DNA of 25,573 bases from positions 1 to 25,573 of the forward strand of contig DASVQA010000163.1 of assembly GCA_036389375.1 (NCBI GenBank). Reading direction: 5' to 3'. Shown piece by piece: positions 15,626 to 22,536 of the stretch. How positions within the stretch are numbered: position 1 is the first letter of the stretch; every line of letters starts with the position of its first letter. A program made the translations under genes and the position numbers. The notes under the pieces were generated by a model. The model had not been told where the DNA came from and did no database searches. It saw only the letters and a program-made list of their open reading frames with translations. Source of the stretch: QHXQ01 sp036389375. Its GTDB lineage: Bacteria > Acidobacteriota > Blastocatellia > Pyrinomonadales > Pyrinomonadaceae.

Positions 15626-16577
15626 AAACATAAACGCTAAAGTTGCGCGCGGTTCTCATCAACCGGCGGCCCACGCCCCGCATCCCTTTCGCGCGCACGG
15701 CTACGTCGGGCTTGGCATCATCATTCTGGCGGAGCTACTGCTCATCGCGGGCGAGCCGTTCGTCAGTCATTGGCTGACGCCGATTGCGTGGACGGGTTAT
15801 CTGCTGTTTACGGATGCGCTCATCTACCGGCTGCGGGGTCGGTCGCTGATGGTGACGAACCGCGTGGAGTTGCTCGTCGTCGCCGTCGTCTCCATCGCGT
15901 GCTGGTGGCTCTTTGAGTTCTACAACTCGCCGCGCTTCTGGCAGAGCGATCTGGAACTCTGGTGGCATTACCACGACATCGTGCGTAACCCTTACCTGCG
16001 CCGCGTCGGCTACGACTGGGCGTTCGCCACGATCTTCCCCGCGCTGTTTCAGACCGCCGAGCTATTGCACGCGATGCTCTGGCGCACGGCCACCCTTGCG
16101 CGCCCTCGCAAACTCTCGCGCGCGGCACTCTACGCGATCATCCTTGTCGGCGCGTTGGGCGCGTTGCTGCCGTTCATTATTATCTCGGCGTGGCTCGTGC
16201 CGCTCGTGTGGACGGCGCTCTTTCTCGTCTTCGATCCGCTCAACGCCTTGCGCGGCTGGCCGTCGATCACGGCCGACCTTGCGCGCGGGTACTGGCGCAG
16301 GCTCGCGGCGCTCTGTCTGGCCGGTCTCGTCTGCGGTTTCCTGTGGGAGTTCTGGAACTACTGGGCGCTCTCGCGCTGGACTTACACCGTGCCGTATCTG
16401 GGTCACATTAAATTCTTCGAGATGCCCGTGCTCGGCTATCTAGGCTATCCGCCCTTCGCGCTCGAATGCTGGGCGCTCTACATCTTCGCGCGCTCGCTGC
16501 TCGGTGCAAAACCCGCCGCCGCGCAGATGAACGCCGCGCCCATCGTGATTGATCTGGAGTACACATCGGAGGGCTGA
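15615..16577 (+). CDS. Uncharacterised multi-pass membrane protein with internal duplication
   Basis: This 320-residue protein has seven to eight hydrophobic segments (about 30-48, 53-70, 84-103, 133-155, 169-190, 193-208, 230-250, 272-295). I do not recognise the family. Its halves are related: WLTPIAWTGYLLFTD (53-67) aligns without gaps to WLVPLVWTALFLVFD (193-207), CWWLFEFYN (96-104) to CGFLWEFWN (240-248), and GYDWAFATIF (132-141) loosely to GYLGYPPFAL (274-283). Acidic residues inside the repeated motif (Glu101, Glu245) and Glu269 and Glu284 could be functional. Carotenoid-cyclase-type membrane proteins also have repeated halves, but no specific match is claimed. It follows the protease by 32 bp. 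The ATG lies within heptamer repeats whose GAGG could serve as the ribosome-binding site. Confidence 0.82.
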   Translation: MRNENINAKVARGSHQPAAHAPHPFRAHGYVGLGIIILAELLLIAGEPFVSHWLTPIAWTGYLLFTDALIYRLRGRSLMVTNRVELLVVAVVSIACWWLFEFYNSPRFWQSDLELWWHYHDIVRNPYLRRVGYDWAFATIFPALFQTAELLHAMLWRTATLARPRKLSRAALYAIILVGALGALLPFIIISAWLVPLVWTALFLVFDPLNALRGWPSITADLARGYWRRLAALCLAGLVCGFLWEFWNYWALSRWTYTVPYLGHIKFFEMPVLGYLGYPPFALECWALYIFARSLLGAKPAAAQMNAAPIVIDLEYTSEG

Positions 16578-16928
16578 AACTTTGGAATAATATAGCTGGC
16601 TCACCTATCATTTGCTACCCGCTGAAACATGAGCCTATGTCAGCATCACCAGCACAGCTTGAAGTAGAGGCTGAAAATTCAGGTCGATTTCTGATGTGCT
16701 GTAGGGATAGCTTGCCAATTCCACAAAAGAACCTTTTTGTGGAATTATACCGCGCTCACTATGCCTATGCCCTAAATGTCTGATCCCAGACTTACTGTGG
16801 TATACTCTCTTCTATTAGACCAGTTCTTTCGACAACTCAACACTCGACATCGGGAAGAGCTTAAAGACCTTCTCCTTGTGCCGCCTGCTGTGTTCTATGC
16901 ACGCAACCACTTGATAGGAGATAATCCG
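16578..16928. other. AT-richer intergenic leader of the Crp-like gene
   Basis: This 351-bp stretch has clearly lower GC than its left neighbour. It contains the 12-bp perfect inverted repeat at 16717-16746, a smaller one (GTCTG-ATCC-CAGAC, 16778-16791), and a possible -10 box TATACT (16801-16806). An in-frame extension of the regulator gene opens at 16776, but it encodes nothing recognisable and lacks a ribosome-binding site, so I treat it as untranslated. No tRNA or transposon end was recognised. Confidence 0.6.
16717..16746. repeat. Perfect 12-bp inverted repeat upstream of Crp-like gene
   Basis: AATTCCACAAAA (16717-16728) and TTTTGTGGAATT (16735-16746) are perfect inverse complements around a 6-base loop. 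The core ATTCCACAAAA recurs at 17672-17682 beyond the other end of the gene. Possible roles are operator, hairpin, or end of a small mobile unit. Confidence 0.75.
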
Positions 16929-17636
16929 ATGTCCACGACACCTCGCCCGCCACTTAAAAACCACATTCTAGCCTCGTTACCTCCGGAAGATTACGAGCGA
17001 ATTGCTAGCCATTTAGAACAAGTCGAGTTGCCTCTTGGCAAAGTGATTCAGGAAGCTGGAGAGAAGATCACGCACGTTTATTTCCCTGAAAGATCAATGG
17101 TCTCGCTAGTCTCTCACACGCTTGACGGCGATAGTGTCGAGGTCGGCATAGTCGGCTTCGAGGGGATGGTCAGCATCTCCGCCGTGCTGGGGGTTGATAA
17201 ATCCCCGCACGAAATGCTCGTGCAGATTCACGATGGTGCGATGCGCCTGGCGGTGCCGGTGCTGCTCGAAGAGTTCAAGCGGGCGGGGGCATTACACGAT
17301 AAGTTATTGCGTTATACGCAAGGGCTGCTGTTGCAGACTTCGCAGGTCGCCGTCTGCAATGCAAAGCACTTGGTCTCGGAGCGACTGGCACGCTGGCTCC
17401 TGATGAGCCAAGACCGTTGTGTGTGCGATGATCTGCCGTTCACGCACGAGTTCCTCTCCCTGATGTTGGGTGTGCGCCGCGCTGGAGTGACGGAAGCAGC
17501 CCTTATCCTCCAAGCGGAGGAGTGCATCAGCTACAAACGAGGGCGTGTCAAAATATTAGATAGGCAGGGCTTGGAAGAACATACCTGTGACTGTTACGAG
17601 GTCATCAAAGCAGAGTTTAATCAATTAGTAAGCTAG
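16929..17636 (+). CDS. Crp/Fnr-family transcriptional regulator
   Basis: The 235-residue protein has an N-terminal cNMP-type beta-barrel (about 20-130), a long dimerisation helix (about 130-165) and a C-terminal winged helix with a helix-turn-helix near 172-195 (FTHEFLSLMLGVRRAGVTEA). The tail has CDCYEVIKAEF, common in a broad group of Crp-like proteins. The barrel lacks a canonical cAMP-binding FGE...R cassette (it has GIVGFEGMVSI), so the ligand is unknown. I chose ATG 16929 because AGGAG lies about 8 bp upstream and the sequence from here matches family length; an in-frame start at 16776 adds 51 unrelated residues. Base composition and codons such as TTA, ATA and AGA look poorer in GC than in neighbouring genes. 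Related palindromes flank the gene. Confidence 0.92.
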   Translation: MSTTPRPPLKNHILASLPPEDYERIASHLEQVELPLGKVIQEAGEKITHVYFPERSMVSLVSHTLDGDSVEVGIVGFEGMVSISAVLGVDKSPHEMLVQIHDGAMRLAVPVLLEEFKRAGALHDKLLRYTQGLLLQTSQVAVCNAKHLVSERLARWLLMSQDRCVCDDLPFTHEFLSLMLGVRRAGVTEAALILQAEECISYKRGRVKILDRQGLEEHTCDCYEVIKAEFNQLVS

Positions 17637-17671
17637 TGTTGGATACAATCCCTCTACCTTTTCAAAACTCT

Positions 17672-17699
17672 ATTCCACAAAATAACTCTGCTGTGGAAT
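17672..17699. repeat. 8-bp inverted repeat downstream of Crp-like gene, related to 16717-16746
   Basis: ATTCCACA (17672-17679) and TGTGGAAT (17692-17699) are inverse complements around a 12-base spacer. The left arm extends to ATTCCACAAAA, identical over 11 bp to 16718-16728. There is no T-tract after it, so an intrinsic terminator is unlikely. Confidence 0.7.
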
Positions 17700-17843
17700 T
17701 GCCGTGTTTAATAAAGAAGCGGCATTTGGACTAAGTGTCTTATAAGGTGAAATTGAATAAAGATGGATTTTTAACCACTACACGTGAGTCAAATATATTT
17801 ATGCCAAAACTTTCGCCCGCCGCCCACGTATTCTAAAGTCATT

Positions 17844-19502
17844 ATGAGACACTCGCTCCTGCGCGCCGCCTGCCTGCTCGCCATGTCATTCGCCGCCGCA
17901 CAAGCACAGTCGCCGCCCGGCACGTACACCACTTACGTCAGCGATAAACCCGTCGTCATAGACCACTACACGATCGCGACCGACAGCGACGGCACGCTCA
18001 AGACCGAAGCGACATTAAGCGCGCCCACCGGCGGCCAAGCGCAGACGGCCGTGACGATTGCGCGCGCGCACCGGCCCGTCAGCTTTGCGCTGTCAGTCGG
18101 CGACAATAAATTGATCACGGCCGATTTCACCGGCGCGAACGTCAAGCTCTACAGCGCGGGCCAACCTGAGCGCGAGCAGCCGACGAAAGCGACGATGGTG
18201 TTGGAGAATCTACTCTGGCATCAGTTCTTCTTTCTGCTCGATCAATACGACGAACGCGCGGGCGGACAACAAAACTTCATCGCGTTTCTGCCGAGTCAGT
18301 CCATTGATTATCCGATCACGGTCGAGCGCACCGGCACACCCGACTATCAGGCGGGTGGGCAGACCATCAAAACGCGCCGCTATCATCTCGTCGCCAACGG
18401 CGCGCTCGCGCTCGAAATGTGGACGGACGAGGCGCGCGTGCCCATGTTGTTCTACAACGCGGCGCAGCAACTCAAGATCGTCCGCGCGGGCGCAGAGAGT
18501 TTGGCCACGGTGGTCTTCGCCGACGTGCCGAAGGCGGCGGCAGCGGCCACCTACCAGCCGCCCGCTTACGCCGCGCCGTCGGCTTTCCGCGAACAACAGG
18601 TGACGGTCGGCGCTGGGACTGAATGGGCGTTGCCTGCGACGTTGACGCTACCGAAAGGTGCGGGGCCGTTCCCGGCGCTCGTGCTCGTGCATGGCTCAGG
18701 GCCGAACGACCGCGACGAGACGCAACTGGCGAACAAGCCTTTCCAAGACCTCGCGTGGGGCTTAGCTGCACAGGGCATCGCCGTGCTGCGCTACGACAAG
18801 CGCACGCTCGTCCATCCAAACAAGCTCGTCGCGCTGGCGAACTTCACCGTCAAAGATGAGACGATTGACGACGCGCTCGCCGCCGTCGCGCTCCTACGCA
18901 AGACCCCGGACGTAGATGCGAAACGTATCTTCGTGCTCGGCCACAGTCTCGGCGGCGCGCTCGTGCCGCGCATTGGTCTGGCGGATAAGGGCGACATCGC
19001 CGGTTTCGTCGTCTTCGCCGGTGCGACGCGCCCGCTCGAAGACGAATGGGTGCGGCAATTCGAGTATATCTACGGCCTCGACGGTCAGATCACACCGGCC
19101 GAGCAGGCCGAGATCGACAACTACAAACGGCAAGCGGCGCGGGTCAAGCAACTCACGCCCGCCGATGCTGCGCGCAACAACAAAGAACTCCTGCTCTACA
19201 TCCCGCCCAGCTACTGGCTCGACCTGCGCGGCTACTTCCCGCCCGCCGTCGCGCTCAAACTCAAACAACCGCTCCTCATTCTGCAAGGCGAGCGCGACTA
19301 CAACGTGACGCTCGACGCCTTTCACGACTGGCAGCGCACGCTCGGCAAACGCACGAACGTCACCTTCAAAAGCTATCCCAAACTCGATCACCTCTTCCTC
19401 GAAGGCACAGGCCCTGCGAGCAACGCCGACTACGCCCGGCCGCGCAACATCCCGAAATACGTCGTAGACGACATCGCCGCGTGGCTTAAAAGTCAGCGCT
19501 AA
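17844..19502 (+). CDS. Secreted alpha/beta hydrolase
   Basis: From ATG 17844 this is a 552-residue protein with a signal peptide (MRHSLLRAACLLAMSFAAAQAQ). Residues about 25-230 form a beta-rich N-terminal region without a recognised family. The C-terminal half (about 250-552) is an alpha/beta hydrolase: oxyanion-hole HGSGPNDRDE (283-292), nucleophile elbow GHSLGG with Ser368, acid Asp485 in GERD and His516 in KLDHLFLEG. This layout resembles prolyl-oligopeptidase/dienelactone-type or acyl-CoA thioester hydrolase-like secreted enzymes. The substrate is unknown, but an esterase or peptidase outside the cytoplasm is likely. A longer reading from GTG 17784 would place 20 residues before the signal peptide and is less likely. 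It has 207 bp of AT-rich upstream sequence and is probably monocistronic. Confidence 0.9.
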   Translation: MRHSLLRAACLLAMSFAAAQAQSPPGTYTTYVSDKPVVIDHYTIATDSDGTLKTEATLSAPTGGQAQTAVTIARAHRPVSFALSVGDNKLITADFTGANVKLYSAGQPEREQPTKATMVLENLLWHQFFFLLDQYDERAGGQQNFIAFLPSQSIDYPITVERTGTPDYQAGGQTIKTRRYHLVANGALALEMWTDEARVPMLFYNAAQQLKIVRAGAESLATVVFADVPKAAAAATYQPPAYAAPSAFREQQVTVGAGTEWALPATLTLPKGAGPFPALVLVHGSGPNDRDETQLANKPFQDLAWGLAAQGIAVLRYDKRTLVHPNKLVALANFTVKDETIDDALAAVALLRKTPDVDAKRIFVLGHSLGGALVPRIGLADKGDIAGFVVFAGATRPLEDEWVRQFEYIYGLDGQITPAEQAEIDNYKRQAARVKQLTPADAARNNKELLLYIPPSYWLDLRGYFPPAVALKLKQPLLILQGERDYNVTLDAFHDWQRTLGKRTNVTFKSYPKLDHLFLEGTGPASNADYARPRNIPKYVVDDIAAWLKSQR

Positions 19503-19620
19503 GTTTGCACTGGGGCCAGCACCGCAAACAGCGTCAAGCACCCGCCAGCGCCACGAATAAAGACCGCCCATAGGCGTCCTCTATTCGCCGCGCCGGTTAG
19601 CCGCCGCGTCTGCTGCGCGT

Positions 19621-19649
19621 TTGAGACTTTGGGCGCGAGCCGTTAAACT
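19621..19649 (+). promoter_or_regulatory. Candidate promoter for the ferredoxin-domain cassette
   Basis: TTGAGA (19621-19626), one mismatch from TTGACA, is followed after 17 bp by TAAACT (19644-19649), a 4/6 match to the -10 consensus. The ATG at 19691 lies about 40 bp further on. The spacing is ideal, but this is pattern matching only. Confidence 0.4.
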
Positions 19650-19690
19650 CTGCGGTTTGATGCGAGCAATTATTGGCTACCGAGGTGTGT

Positions 19691-20713
19691 ATGAGCGTAA
19701 GTCAGACAGATTTTGAGCGATTTCTCCAACAACACGACGACGCGGCGTGGGCGCAGACGCTTCAGGAGTTGCTGCCCGCCATCCACGAAGTTGACCGCAC
19801 CGCGACGCGCATCTGGTTCGCCTTCTTTCCGCTGGCGCTCCAACGCGCGCTGGCCGCCGCCCCCGATCCGGCGCAACTGGCGCAGAAATTGTTGCTGCAA
19901 GGCAAGTATTACCTGAAAGATCAGATCGACACCTCGCACACGTTTCTCTACGGCCACCGCTTCTGGCCCGAAGTTAAGCTGGCGACGACGGCGCACGACG
20001 CCGGCTTCAAACGCGCCGCCAACGCCACGCTCGCCGCGCAGATTCGCAGTGTCGCCCGCGCCGTTGCGACCGAGCGCCGGATGGACGAGGCGCTGCTCAC
20101 AGGCATCACGGCCGTCGCCTTTATGACCGTGCAGCAAGTTGGCCTGCCGGCGTTTCGCGCTACGCCCGGCGCGGTCGCGCTCGACCGCAAGCGCGCGAAG
20201 TTGTCGCCCGCCGAAGTGCTGCGGCAGCGCGCGAAAGACGACAGTCAGGGCGTCTTAGGTTTCCTGCGCACGACCGACAAGCGTTGGACGGTGGTGTGGA
20301 ATGAGAACAACGAAGCGGCGCGCTTCAAGATGTTCAATAGTCAGGAGGTCGCCTCGGCCGCTGCGACCGACGAGCGCGACTGGTGGCAGAGCGATCCGCG
20401 TTGCACCGTGGGCGAAGGGCCGATCCCCGTGCAGTGTCGTTCGGCTTCGTGCGGCACGTGCTGGGTTGGCGTGCTCGGCGGCGCGGAGAAGTTGTCGGAC
20501 GTAAGCGAGCGTGAACGCAAGGCGCTGCGCCTGTTCGGCTACATCGACACGGACGAGCCGCGCCCCATCATCCGGCTCTCCTGTCAGGCGCGCGGCGCGG
20601 GTGCGGTCTCAATCGTCATCCCGCCGTGGAACGGCGTCTTCGGCAAGTACGTGCGCGCGCAACAGGGCGCGCAGGCACAGGCGCAAGGGCCGACGGTCGA
20701 AGCGAGCGCGTAG
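19691..20713 (+). CDS. [2Fe-2S] ferredoxin-domain protein with unknown helical N-terminal domain
   Basis: The 340-residue protein has a C-terminal plant-type ferredoxin-like domain (about 198-320) with cysteines 249, 254 and 257 in C-x4-C-x2-C spacing (CRSASCGTC) and the fourth Cys298 in RLSCQARG, 40 residues later instead of about 29. It should bind one [2Fe-2S] cluster and carry single electrons. Residues 1-190 are mainly helical and not recognised. There is no signal peptide, so it is cytoplasmic. I chose ATG 19691 because GAGG lies about 6 bp upstream; an in-frame TTG at 19673 is less likely. It heads a probable three-gene operon (gaps of 21 and 36 bp). The electron partner is not evident from neighbours. 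Confidence 0.87.
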   Translation: MSVSQTDFERFLQQHDDAAWAQTLQELLPAIHEVDRTATRIWFAFFPLALQRALAAAPDPAQLAQKLLLQGKYYLKDQIDTSHTFLYGHRFWPEVKLATTAHDAGFKRAANATLAAQIRSVARAVATERRMDEALLTGITAVAFMTVQQVGLPAFRATPGAVALDRKRAKLSPAEVLRQRAKDDSQGVLGFLRTTDKRWTVVWNENNEAARFKMFNSQEVASAAATDERDWWQSDPRCTVGEGPIPVQCRSASCGTCWVGVLGGAEKLSDVSERERKALRLFGYIDTDEPRPIIRLSCQARGAGAVSIVIPPWNGVFGKYVRAQQGAQAQAQGPTVEASA

Positions 20714-20734
20714 CAACTGAACGGCATCTAGATC

Positions 20735-21280
20735 ATGGCTAAAGCAGAAACACAGGGCGTGCAGCAGCAGACGCCGCCGCCACTTGGGCGCGACCGAGCG
20801 GGCGTGGTTGCGCCGACGGCGCTCGCCGACGTGATCCAGTGGTTCTTAGACCACGACTCGCGCGTGAACATGATTCGCCATCCGAAGGTCGAAGAGTTGT
20901 TTCAGTGGAAGCAGGCGGCCAGCCGGCAGGCGGGCGAGGAGGTCTATCGTTTCGAGAGCGCGGAAGACCGGCTCGCCGTCGGCATCGTACAGGCCGTCGT
21001 CGCGCACGCAGGCGAGCGCGCGTTGCACGAATGGATCAGCCAACTCTTAAACGCGCTCGACGAAGCAGCGCAGACGAACGAAGAGTTGGCGCAAAGTTAT
21101 CAACTGGACGCTCAGGTCCCTTCGGCCGTCGCCGAAGCGCACAAGCTTACGACCGAACGTGCGCGTGACATTTATCTGACCTGCTGCTGGCTCGAAGCTC
21201 TCTGCACGGCCGAGGTGCGCGTGCTCGGCTGGGTCTATCAGGAGCTTTACGGTCGCCCCTTTCATCCGAGTAATTTTTAG
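20735..21280 (+). CDS. Conserved-looking hypothetical protein of the ferredoxin cassette
   Basis: This 181-residue soluble, mostly helical protein has no family I can name. An N-terminal Gln/Pro-rich tail (1-25) leads to a helical core with IQWFLDHDSRVNMIRHP (34-50), a run of helices at 75-120, and a C-terminal part with TCCWLEALC (Cys150, Cys151, Cys157) and a WVYQELYGRPFHPSNF end. The three clustered cysteines, next to an iron-sulfur protein gene, might bind metal or be redox active, but this is speculation. It starts 21 bp after the ferredoxin-domain gene. No strong ribosome-binding site is visible, which fits translation coupled to the upstream gene. Confidence 0.8.
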   Translation: MAKAETQGVQQQTPPPLGRDRAGVVAPTALADVIQWFLDHDSRVNMIRHPKVEELFQWKQAASRQAGEEVYRFESAEDRLAVGIVQAVVAHAGERALHEWISQLLNALDEAAQTNEELAQSYQLDAQVPSAVAEAHKLTTERARDIYLTCCWLEALCTAEVRVLGWVYQELYGRPFHPSNF

Positions 21281-21316
21281 ACCGCGCCCCCGAAGCGGCT
21301 GACGAGGTAAGAACTC

Positions 21317-21586
21317 ATGCCCGAAAGACCAAGTTACACTAACAACTCGCAGACGCTGGTGCTCGACGCCGACAACTTTACGTTCGAGACCGTCGAACAG
21401 GAGAACGGGCGCGCAACCGTCGTGCGTTTTCCCCTCAATAACCCGCAGGTGCGCGCGGGCGACGTGCTGCTCGTCCTCGATGGCACGGACATACACTTTC
21501 ACGGCATGATCGGCATCGTCAACGAAGACGGCTCAGCCGTCGCCACCGACCGGCGCGGCTCGCTGCTGCCCGCGACGGTGCAGTAA
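21317..21586 (+). CDS. Small beta-rich hypothetical protein of the ferredoxin cassette
   Basis: The 89-residue protein is predicted to be mostly beta strand, with alternating hydrophobic runs such as TLVLDADNFTF and AGDVLLVLDG and a short IHFHGMIGIV segment with two histidines. It has no signal peptide, membrane segment or motif that I recognise. GAGGTAAG stands at a suitable distance before the ATG, supporting the start. It is 36 bp downstream of the 181-residue gene and probably the last gene of the cassette; the next gene is on the other strand. Codon use agrees with neighbours. Confidence 0.72.
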   Translation: MPERPSYTNNSQTLVLDADNFTFETVEQENGRATVVRFPLNNPQVRAGDVLLVLDGTDIHFHGMIGIVNEDGSAVATDRRGSLLPATVQ

Positions 21587-21623
21587 GGGGTGCGGGCTGA
21601 ACGAAAAGCAACAAGCTTTTTCT

Positions 21624-21640
21624 TCATCCCTCATCCCTCA
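21624..21640 (-). repeat. TGAGGGA heptamer array at the 3' end of the transglutaminase-like gene
   Basis: Read on the minus strand this is TGAGGGATGAGGGATGA, two full 7-bp units and the first three bases of a third. The first TGA is the stop codon of the transglutaminase-like gene. Confidence 0.75.
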
Positions 21641-22300
21641 AAGCATCCACTGTGCGCGGTTGTCGTAGTAAACAGGCGAGCCGGTTGGGTGTTGCCGCTT
21701 CCATTCTTTGTAGCGCGCGTGTAGTCGTTCGTAGCGTGCATCTGAAGACTTGAGCGCGCGGTGCGGGATCTCTTGCAGGTAGCGTTCGACTCGCCAGACG
21801 TTGTGCTGCGCGAAGCGCCAATCGTAGTTACCCAGTTCAGACAGATCGCCCAAGCCGTAGCCGGTGATGCGCCCCGTCAGATCGACATAAGGATCGAAGT
21901 AGCTCCACGTTAAATCGCGCAGACTGCGAAAGACGGGGCGGCGTCCGTGCAGACCCGTGTCGCGCGAGCGCGCGACCGCGCCCCAACGCCCGCGCGCGCG
22001 GAAGACGAAGACAACGTGGTCGAGCTTGTCCTGCGATGCAAGACTCAGCAAGAGCGGCGGATAACCGTGCTGTTCGAGGATGACGGCGGCGATGAGCGCG
22101 GCTTCGAGACAGTGGGCCGCGCCGTGTCGCAGCGCCGCGCGAAACGAGCGCAGCGTCGCGCCCGTGCGCTCGCGGTTGTATGGCAGCGCCGTCAAAAAAC
22201 GCTGCACCTGCGCGGGCGTGCGCTCGGTCTGGATCAGCCCCCACTCGCGGTGTGTAAAGGCCGCGCGCGCCGGTTTCATAGCCACAACGGCAGCATACAT
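21638..22300 (-). CDS. Transglutaminase-like cysteine-hydrolase-fold protein
   Basis: The 220-residue protein has features of the transglutaminase-like/papain-fold superfamily: a helix starting with the probable nucleophile Cys64 (AAHCLEAALIAAVILEQHG), a strand with His95 (LDHVVFVFR), and Asp114 as a possible third member (SRDTG). The helix-Cys then DHV-strand order is typical of bacterial transglutaminase-like proteins, many of which have unknown substrates. No signal peptide is seen, although residues 1-10 are mildly hydrophobic. Its ATG overlaps the stop of the upstream 63-residue gene as TAATG, which implies coupled translation. Met8 is a possible later start. The family assignment is by pattern and moderately sure. 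Confidence 0.75.
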   Translation of the reverse strand: MYAAVVAMKPARAAFTHREWGLIQTERTPAQVQRFLTALPYNRERTGATLRSFRAALRHGAAHCLEAALIAAVILEQHGYPPLLLSLASQDKLDHVVFVFRARGRWGAVARSRDTGLHGRRPVFRSLRDLTWSYFDPYVDLTGRITGYGLGDLSELGNYDWRFAQHNVWRVERYLQEIPHRALKSSDARYERLHARYKEWKRQHPTGSPVYYDNRAQWML

Positions 22301-22491
22301 TAGAAGGCGTCCGGGCCGTCAGCCATGTGCAAGACGAAGCCGGCGGGCGGCTCTCGGCCGACGGCCCGCGCCGGCTTGAGCTTTGCAAAGCGGCGGCCCG
22401 TTTTACCTGTCTGCGGGCCGACTATTTCCCCTTTGCCTTTCGCGCCCGTTGGCGGTAAAGTGCCCGCCGTTATATCGAGTTTGCGGCTCAC
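22300..22491 (-). CDS. Small 63-residue protein translationally coupled to the transglutaminase-like gene
   Basis: The GTG start at 22491 has GGAGG 9 bp upstream, and the TAA stop overlaps the ATG of the next gene as TAATG. Those two signals make a real gene likely even though it is short. The protein is Gly/Lys/Arg-rich (13 basic residues or so), with a GPQTGKTGRRFAKLKPA middle and FVLHMADGPDAF at the end. There is no signal peptide, membrane segment or known family. The GKTG resembles a partial P-loop by chance only; the flanking strand and helix are absent. It may be a partner of the transglutaminase-like protein, which is inference from coupling. Confidence 0.6.
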   Translation of the reverse strand: MSRKLDITAGTLPPTGAKGKGEIVGPQTGKTGRRFAKLKPARAVGREPPAGFVLHMADGPDAF

Positions 22492-22536
22492 CTCGGCGCA
22501 CCTCCGGCGACGCCCGTTAAGGAGTCAAAACACTAA

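Noticed and set aside
16776..16928. N-terminal extension of the Crp-like gene by 51 codons
   Set aside because: It has no ribosome-binding site, matches nothing in the family, and overlaps a likely promoter; the ATG at 16929 has AGGAG.
22380..22440. GKTG in the 63-residue protein as a P-loop ATPase
   Set aside because: The motif lacks the glycine-rich GxxxxGK[ST] order and the protein is far too short for a P-loop fold.
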